From positions 1-57,910 of the forward strand of contig PBMZ01000052.1 of assembly GCA_002722955.1 (NCBI GenBank): a stretch of DNA of 57,910 nt, written 5' to 3'. This DNA is from Planctomycetaceae bacterium (GTDB lineage Bacteria > Planctomycetota > Planctomycetia > Planctomycetales > Planctomycetaceae). How positions within the stretch are numbered: the first letter of the stretch is position 1; each line of letters opens with the position of its first letter. Position numbers and translations under genes: made by a program. This document shows positions 52,390 to 57,910 of the stretch, one piece after another. The notes beneath the pieces are model-generated. The model had not been told where the DNA came from. It made no database searches and saw only the letters and a program-made list of their open reading frames with translations.

Positions 52390-54312
52390 TCACTTGAGAT
52401 CGGGTTCTTTAGGCTCGGTCAATTTGCCTTCTTCGTCTTCAGACTTTCCTTCTTCCTTTTCAGCAGGAAGTGGCTTTGCAGCGGGAGTTGGTTCCGACGT
52501 CTTATCTCCTGGGTTCGGAAATGCCGGCGCCTTCTCGGGGACCTTGATCGGCGGAGTCGTTGGTAGCGATGGTGCTTTGATGTCCGTCGACGGCTTGGTC
52601 TCGGAGCTCTTGGATTCCGGAACCTTTGTGTCAGTCGACTCGGGCGATTCTGGTTCCACCGATTTTGGCTCATCCAGCTTCTTCATTTGCGTCAGGTTCT
52701 TGCCCAAGTCCAAACGCCACGTTCCCGTTTGAATCTCGAGCAACACGAATTGGTCGTCGATCTTCTTGACGCTTCCGGTGAGGTTCGCGTAATTGATTAG
52801 CTTGCCTTCTTGCAGAATCAGTTTCTGGTTCGTCGACTTGTCGTGCAGCCATGCCTGTTTGACCGCGTCGAATGCCACCGAGCTGGTCAAGTATGTGAAG
52901 CGTGCGGTGTCGTCTTGGATCGTCACTTGAATGGCAACGGAAGTCGATTGTCCACCCGCGTCGGCAACGTTCAGCGAAAACGAACGCTCGCCGAGTTCGG
53001 TGTCCTCGCCCGGCGTCCAAACAAATTCCCGTGTAGACGCATCAATGCTGGCACCTTCCGGAGCACCGGCCAGTGTCAAGCCAAGTTGCTCGGCTGGCGT
53101 CAGGTCATCGGTGGCTTTGATTGGGAATCGCAGCTCTGCACCGATCACAGCAGTCTTTGCTTCGATGGGCTCAACGGTTGGCGGCTCATTCTTCATCGTG
53201 TACTTGACGACAACTGGCTGCTGAATTGGCTCGTCCATTCCATCGGCCGTGGCCTGAATCGTCATAGGAAAGTCTGCGAACGCGATTCCTTCAGTCGGCT
53301 TCCATTGAAAAACTCCGGTTTGAGATTCTAACGTCAGCCCTTTGGGGACGGTCCCTTCGAGACGAAATTTGGGTTTCCCGAACTTTGGATTCCAGTCCAT
53401 AGGCTTGGCTTCCAATTTCAATTCCTCGCCTTGATAAACTGTGGGCGAGCCCGCCAACTCGATACGCGTGTTGTAAATGCGAGGCTTCATGAACGGGTTC
53501 AATTCCAGCATCTCGCTGAAGTCATCGACTGTCTTACCCTGCATTGATTCGGCAATGGGCACATGTTCGACAACGGTATCAGCTGCTGCCGTCAACTCGG
53601 GATCATCGTCCGAGATCGTTAGCTCAAGTTCCTCGACGCCAACAACCGTGACGTAGTCGGAACCAACGCGAACAACAAATGGAGCCGCTTCAGGAAAGTC
53701 CTTCATCGATCGAACGCGCAGCTTGCGCCCCTCGACTTCGCCAACCGTCGTGCGTGCGAACAGTGAACGTCCTGGCCGCTCGACTCCTGGGATCGAGACG
53801 CTTTCAACAACCAACCTGACGGACAAGTTGTCTTGATTCGGACCGTCAACGTTTTCCAAGCTGATGCTTTTGACGGATTGCAATAAATCGACTTGGTGCA
53901 AGCGAAACATGAACTCGCGATATTGATGCATGGTTGCATTTCCAGTCACGGTGACTGCAACTGGAAGATACGGTTTGTCGCGGAACGAAGACGAGCGTTC
54001 CGGTGTGACCTTTGGATTCGAGAACTGTGCGACATTGACCACCAGGTCGGATAGCCATTGTTGGTAAATCAAGGTTGCCTCTTGCAGATTGCCGGGCAAC
54101 GCGCGTTCTTTCCACCCCTTCATGCGGCCCATCGAGGCGATGGCCTCATCTTGCGCTTCACGAAGCTCGGCAACTGCCCTCTCGGCCCGATAGAGCTTTG
54201 TTTGGGCGTCATGAACGGGCTTCAAAATCGTATCGGCGATCTTGGGAAGAACAACCCAGAAACCGAGAACACCAACAAAGGCGATTGCCAATATCTTTTC
54301 ACGCTTTTGCAT
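52390..54312 (-). CDS. PilO-like secretion protein with Ig-like domains
   Basis: The 640-residue protein has one membrane helix (AIAFVGVLGFWVVLPKIA), a coiled coil (YRAERAVAELREAQDEA) and a PilO/GspM-type ferredoxin-like region up to about 170 (GNATMHQYREFMFRLHQVDL). Periplasmic beta domains follow. LEGTVPKGLTLESQTGVFQW and ASIDASTREFVWTPGEDTE look like He-PIG/cadherin-like Ig repeats. The last 80 residues are Pro-, Glu- and Lys-rich (KSVEPESPESTDTKVPES). Normal PilO is about 200 residues long, so this is a large extension. The gene starts 6 bases after the PilM/PilN-like stop and is the last gene of the operon. Confidence 0.75.
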   Translation of the reverse strand: MQKREKILAIAFVGVLGFWVVLPKIADTILKPVHDAQTKLYRAERAVAELREAQDEAIASMGRMKGWKERALPGNLQEATLIYQQWLSDLVVNVAQFSNPKVTPERSSSFRDKPYLPVAVTVTGNATMHQYREFMFRLHQVDLLQSVKSISLENVDGPNQDNLSVRLVVESVSIPGVERPGRSLFARTTVGEVEGRKLRVRSMKDFPEAAPFVVRVGSDYVTVVGVEELELTISDDDPELTAAADTVVEHVPIAESMQGKTVDDFSEMLELNPFMKPRIYNTRIELAGSPTVYQGEELKLEAKPMDWNPKFGKPKFRLEGTVPKGLTLESQTGVFQWKPTEGIAFADFPMTIQATADGMDEPIQQPVVVKYTMKNEPPTVEPIEAKTAVIGAELRFPIKATDDLTPAEQLGLTLAGAPEGASIDASTREFVWTPGEDTELGERSFSLNVADAGGQSTSVAIQVTIQDDTARFTYLTSSVAFDAVKQAWLHDKSTNQKLILQEGKLINYANLTGSVKKIDDQFVLLEIQTGTWRLDLGKNLTQMKKLDEPKSVEPESPESTDTKVPESKSSETKPSTDIKAPSLPTTPPIKVPEKAPAFPNPGDKTSEPTPAAKPLPAEKEEGKSEDEEGKLTEPKEPDLK

Positions 54313-54318
54313 GTCGAA

Positions 54319-55857
54319 TTACTCTTCTTCGGTTTCCGTTTTGGTATCTTCCGCGTCGTCTCTTGCCGGTTCTTCGATGGGTTCCGGCTTCTGCAGATTG
54401 ATGTCTAGCTCGAAGCGGAATGGATATTCCGCATCCTTGCCACGAGGAATCTCGTGAGTGTTCACAACACGTTCGGGATGCTCGCCCAAATCCTGGTACA
54501 GCGTGATGACCTCGCCGTACGTCTTAGACTCACCGTTTCCGGTGATGTTGCCTGCTCCGCTGCCACCGGCAAGCGTCATACGCAAGTCGGTCAAGTAATA
54601 ACGCTCGGTCCCATTCATGTCGTTGAAGAGATCGTGTGACTTTGCCAACCAGTCGACTCGATTGTCGACCCATTCTTGAACAGCCGTCACATTTTCAACG
54701 TTGCCAGCGGCACGTTCTTGTAACTCCTCTAAGCTGCTCTGCTCGGACTTCGCATCCAAGTAAGCTTTCTCTAAAGCCGCAACTTCTGATTGCCGCCAAA
54801 ACAGTCCGCCACCTATTATGACAGCGACACTCGCGGCAATCACGATTGCTCTCAGTTTGCGCGTGTCCTTAACTTCAGCAGGCCGTCGCGGGTTCAAGAA
54901 GTCAACAAACTCAGCTCGCCCACCGCTGGCCCACATCAAGATGCCGGCGGGACCCACATACGGTGCGTGGCTGCCGGGAACGTCAATCGGCACGGTCGCC
55001 GAACCCGAAAGGTTCAAGGGATCGATCGTTCGCACCGAGATTTCCGGTATCGACACCGTCGAAATCGACAAACGTTCCTGAAGCCGTGCCGCGAGAGTTT
55101 CCGCTTCCTCATTCGGAGCAATGATCCAACCGCGAGCGATCGAAACATCCGGCAACAACTTTTGCAGCGCTACGAACGACCGGCTGACCTCGGCCAGAAT
55201 CGTTTGAATATGTTGCGACGTGTCTTCTGTTGATGTAAGCCGCGTCGAGTGGGTGAACAACAAGCTTCGACGCTTGATCACAGAAATCTCGACACGATCA
55301 CCGTGTGCCCAAACGACCAGCGAAGTCTCAGTCTCGTCAAGTCGTTGTTGCTCCTCGACCCGAACCACCAATTCGGCGGCGGCGACAGGTGTCAAACCGA
55401 TTGATGCCAGTGTGAGACCCGCTGACTCGAGCGTCTGACGAATCGAATCGCTCTGTTCGCGAGCCACTGTCGTCATCAAAACACTTTGAGCAACCTCGTC
55501 ATCGGCGATCTCGACGGGCAAGTAGTCTAGCAGCAACTCATCGATGGGACGCGTTGACTTAATTGCAGCTTGAAAACGGACCAATTCCGACAACTCGTCC
55601 GCTGGACATGGCGGCAACTCCAAATGCCGGACAACCGCGTCTTCTCTCGGCAGTGTGACCAACGCTTGCGATGCGCTGATCCGGTGTTCCTGCAATTGTG
55701 TGCCAAGCCATTGGCCACGGGCTGATGGATCCGTGCCAACGTCATCGGGCCACTTCAGATTAAAGGCACGCTTTAGTCTGACGGCGCCGGAGTTGACATC
55801 GGCCTCGATCCCAAACAACTGGTCTTGTTCCCAGTCGAGTGCGATATAGTTAGGCAT
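54319..55857 (-). CDS. PilM-PilN fusion-like secretion protein
   Basis: The 512-residue protein joins an actin-like PilM/GspL cytoplasmic part (residues about 1-325: MPNYIALDWEQDQLFGIEAD, ALVTLPREDAVVRHLELP, GLTPVAAAELVVRV) to a PilN-like part. VDFLNPRRPAEVKDTRKLR matches the NLLPxR motif of PilN and leads to one membrane helix (AIVIAASVAVIIGGGLFW). A coiled coil and a periplasmic ferredoxin-like part follow. An acidic tail ends the protein. In type IV pili these are separate genes. It would link the cytoplasmic ATPase to the PilO-like partner next door. A family A palindrome lies 39 bases before its ATG. Confidence 0.78.
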   Translation of the reverse strand: MPNYIALDWEQDQLFGIEADVNSGAVRLKRAFNLKWPDDVGTDPSARGQWLGTQLQEHRISASQALVTLPREDAVVRHLELPPCPADELSELVRFQAAIKSTRPIDELLLDYLPVEIADDEVAQSVLMTTVAREQSDSIRQTLESAGLTLASIGLTPVAAAELVVRVEEQQRLDETETSLVVWAHGDRVEISVIKRRSLLFTHSTRLTSTEDTSQHIQTILAEVSRSFVALQKLLPDVSIARGWIIAPNEEAETLAARLQERLSISTVSIPEISVRTIDPLNLSGSATVPIDVPGSHAPYVGPAGILMWASGGRAEFVDFLNPRRPAEVKDTRKLRAIVIAASVAVIIGGGLFWRQSEVAALEKAYLDAKSEQSSLEELQERAAGNVENVTAVQEWVDNRVDWLAKSHDLFNDMNGTERYYLTDLRMTLAGGSGAGNITGNGESKTYGEVITLYQDLGEHPERVVNTHEIPRGKDAEYPFRFELDINLQKPEPIEEPARDDAEDTKTETEEE

Positions 55858-55896
55858 CGTTTACCTCAGTTGTGCACGGAATTAGATCACGCGATT

Positions 55897-55929
55897 AGAA
55901 GCCCGGCTTTTTGAAAAAGCCGGGCTTCT
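55897..55929. repeat. Palindrome family A, copy 3
   Basis: AGAAGCCCGGCTTTTT (55897-55912) and AAAAAGCCGGGCTTCT (55914-55929) form a perfect 16-bp stem with a single-base centre. It lies between gspK and the PilM/PilN-like gene, 39 bases upstream of the latter's start on the minus strand. Confidence 0.9.
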
Positions 55930-56092
55930 CCGTTTGCGGAGCTTTCAAATCTGAAATTCAATTCGAATTTGAGATTGGAAATCCCAACAACTCCATCATC
56001 TAGTCTACGACATGCCGCAACAAGATGAGTCGATTCATCATTTTGGGCGTCGAAAAGTGATGTGCCGAAGACACCGGTCGTCCGTGTTGCTC

Positions 56093-57778
56093 TTACGGAG
56101 CGCCATAAAGCAACATGTTTTTCGAGTAGCCGGCTCCCAACTCTGTCAAATCACGCTGCATCAAAAGTTTGGGATCGCCGCCACTGGTATCGAAAACTGC
56201 TTCGACGCGAGTGAACGGACCACCTTCCTCGAAAAAGCCCACGACCTGAACTGTGTAAATGCTGCCGCGAGCCGTTAGGTATTTGTCCAAAACCCGCATG
56301 TCTTGCAATGTCACCAAGCCTTCGGCAACCAGCCACGCGGTTGTACTGCGACTGGAAATGTCATCGGACAATGGTGCTCCCGACGAATCGATCAATTGCG
56401 ATCCCAAGATGTTGGTGACAATCGTCTCCGTCATGTTGGGAACGCCCATCAAGGTTTCATAGCGTGCTTGATTGACGTTGATGCGGCCTTTCAAGACCTT
56501 GTCTTCAGTTACCGTCAACCCATCCAACAGCAGCGGCATCGTGTTCAACAGGTCGACGGGATCGGCACTGACGGGGCTATCAAGCGTCGTCATCTGGCCA
56601 TCGACCTCGACGTCGACCTTCACACCCACCAATTGGTACAACGAGTCGATATTCGTGTTTGCGCCCTTGGACAAATCCATGCCGCCACGAGTGACGCTTC
56701 CCGATTCACCGCTTGTGCCGTAAAGCTGCTTGGCGATGTCCGATGCACTCCGTTCAACGTTTTGCGTCCCATTCGCGCCGTCCGACGGTGAGTCTCCGCC
56801 TTCTTCACTCGCCGGATCCTCTTCGGGTAAATAGGGGTCCTCGCTGGCACCGCTCATTCGATAGGCGACGATGAATTGAGCAATGTCATCGCCGAACTCC
56901 TCGGCCAACGCGTCGTAGAGGTCCGTCAGTGTATTGTTGTTGACGAATATGCGATCCGAGCCGTCCTCGCGCGTGTTGTTCTCTTTACCGTAAACGGTCA
57001 AGTAAGCACTCCAGCCTAAATCCAACGCTCCGTCAGCGTTGTCCATCGGCAGCGTCTGATCGCCATCGTTCTCGTTTTGGTCAAGCAGCCCGTTGCGATT
57101 CTGGTCCTCGCCATAAAGCAATTGCTCGGTGACGCCGGCAACTTTCAAAAGCTCATCAAGCGTATCGAGTGGCTTATCCTTCGCGTAATAAGGCGGCTCC
57201 AATTCCATGTAGTATTCGCTCTCAACACCAAACTCGCGCGCCTCGAAGTCCTCGTCGATAAAGTCAAGAATCGCGTCGGCGATCTCCATCGTCATGTTGG
57301 GCAGAAACATCAATAATTCCCGCCGCTCGGCTTCATCGGAAAACGACAACTGTGTCAGCGCATTAATGTTGATCTTGGAAGATTCGTCGCGGAATCCCGA
57401 TCGAGCGCTGGTCGATGTTTGGTCGCTCTCGACTGGTGCCACGACACTGAAGTAGCCGCGTCCTCGGGTAGCGTCCGAATTCCTCATCATCACGGCCCGC
57501 AATCGGTCCGGATCGTGGTAGTAGTTCGTGGTCCCAAGAGCCGACTCTTCGCTCAGAATGGCTTTAACCAACTCGACGCCCGAATCGGCATACATCCGAG
57601 TCTCAACGCGACGTGTATACATGCCGGTCGCTTCAGCCTCGGTCACCATAGTGTTAGAAAACGTGTACGCCCCCAGCGCCAACAGCGAAACAATCACCAA
57701 GACCGCCAGAAGAACGCTTCCCCGGCGCGATGCTGTTTTGCGTTTTTTGTTTCCGTGATTTCGCATAGTGGTGATCAT
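56093..57778 (-). CDS. General secretion pathway protein K-like
   Basis: The 561-residue protein is a GspK-type minor pseudopilin. The N-terminus is basic with SRRGSVLLAVLVIVSLLALG, a prepilin-like cleavage site followed by the long hydrophobic helix. The large periplasmic part has the helix-hairpin-helix-like segments of the family (SSKININALTQL, LMFLPNMTMEIADAILDFID, RINVNQARYETLMGVPN). A calcium-binding, EF-hand-like loop DQNRNGLLDQNENDGD lies at about residue 230. GspK caps the pseudopilus tip with GspI and GspJ. The ATG at 57778 or 57766 could be used; neither has a clear ribosome site. The upstream pseudopilin gene ends 12 bases before. Confidence 0.85.
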   Translation of the reverse strand: MITTMRNHGNKKRKTASRRGSVLLAVLVIVSLLALGAYTFSNTMVTEAEATGMYTRRVETRMYADSGVELVKAILSEESALGTTNYYHDPDRLRAVMMRNSDATRGRGYFSVVAPVESDQTSTSARSGFRDESSKININALTQLSFSDEAERRELLMFLPNMTMEIADAILDFIDEDFEAREFGVESEYYMELEPPYYAKDKPLDTLDELLKVAGVTEQLLYGEDQNRNGLLDQNENDGDQTLPMDNADGALDLGWSAYLTVYGKENNTREDGSDRIFVNNNTLTDLYDALAEEFGDDIAQFIVAYRMSGASEDPYLPEEDPASEEGGDSPSDGANGTQNVERSASDIAKQLYGTSGESGSVTRGGMDLSKGANTNIDSLYQLVGVKVDVEVDGQMTTLDSPVSADPVDLLNTMPLLLDGLTVTEDKVLKGRINVNQARYETLMGVPNMTETIVTNILGSQLIDSSGAPLSDDISSRSTTAWLVAEGLVTLQDMRVLDKYLTARGSIYTVQVVGFFEEGGPFTRVEAVFDTSGGDPKLLMQRDLTELGAGYSKNMLLYGAP

Positions 57779-57789
57779 TGAGTCGTGGC

Positions 57790-57910
57790 TTACTCGAGAG
57801 CCGCGCCCTCATAAGCTAAGGGCACAACCATACGAAACGACGACGTCATTTCGCTGGTTGCCGAATTCGTGATCGAGTTCTCTTTGTATTCGGGCTCTTC
57901 AAACTCGATG
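57790..57910 (-). CDS. Pseudopilin, C-terminal end (GspJ-like), cut by window edge
   Basis: A minus-strand frame enters from the right edge and ends at the TAA at 57792-57790. The visible 39 codons end in SSFRMVVPLAYEGAALE, which is not diagnostic by itself. The position right before gspK in a type II secretion operon suggests GspJ (or GspI); this is inferred from order, not from a motif. Confidence 0.5.
   Translation of the reverse strand, partial: IEFEEPEYKENSITNSATSEMTSSFRMVVPLAYEGAALE

Noticed and set aside
1..57910. CRISPR arrays, tRNA or rRNA genes, insertion sequences
   Set aside because: I looked in the intergenic stretches and found only palindromes and short repeats, with no regular direct-repeat array, cloverleaf or transposase.

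Overview
The window is from a planctomycete, most likely a Pirellulales (Rhodopirellula-like) bacterium. This rests on four modules pairing a PSCyt1/DUF1549/DUF1553 cytochrome protein with a DUF1501 protein, a headless J-domain-like membrane protein, an FtsQ-like protein, PilM/PilN- and PilO-like secretion proteins, and many palindromic intergenic repeats that I associate with this group. Base composition looks balanced and no foreign island stands out. I see no rRNA, tRNA, CRISPR array, transposase or prophage.

Layout. 1-9 kb: a terminator; a broken cytochrome P460-type lipoprotein gene; an M50 metalloprotease-HlyD fusion; argJ; a small basic protein; a CoA-binding protein followed by an Fpg/Nei glycosylase with a collapsed zinc finger; and an MMPL/RND exporter. 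9-20 kb: a class III aminotransferase, cstA, a secreted enolase-like protein, an RraA-like protein, asnS, a di-haem cytochrome c peroxidase with a secreted beta-propeller protein, and an exported EEP-fold protein. 20-32 kb: two PSD1/DUF1501 modules head to head. The left one starts with the J-like protein. The right one runs on into a NUDIX hydrolase, an FG-GAP protein and an epimerase. 32-40 kb: rtcA with a frameshift, clpS, a TolC-like lipoprotein, an FtsQ-like protein, two planctomycete-type hypotheticals and a COG4112-like NUDIX protein. 40-48 kb: a second head-to-head pair of PSD1/DUF1501 modules. 48-52 kb: a Tat-type amidohydrolase, a degenerate receiver-like protein, a cis-3-hydroxyproline-dehydratase-like enolase and an alpha/beta hydrolase. 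52-58 kb: the end of a type II secretion/type IV pilus-like operon on the minus strand (partial pseudopilin, GspK, PilM-PilN fusion, PilO with Ig-like domains).

How the genes may work together. PSD1 proteins carry CxxCH motifs and signal peptides, and DUF1501 proteins carry Tat-like N-termini, so the four modules are exported. Their substrate is unknown. The neighbouring cytochrome peroxidase, beta-propeller, FG-GAP, amidohydrolase and enolase-like proteins are also exported or catabolic, which fits breakdown of complex organic matter in the periplasm, but that is inference.

The strongest unusual signals are three single-base indels that break two otherwise conserved genes (the P460 gene twice, rtcA once), the in-frame loss of half a zinc finger in Fpg, and about a dozen long palindromes of several families in the intergenic gaps. 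One palindrome family sits just upstream of start codons at four places.
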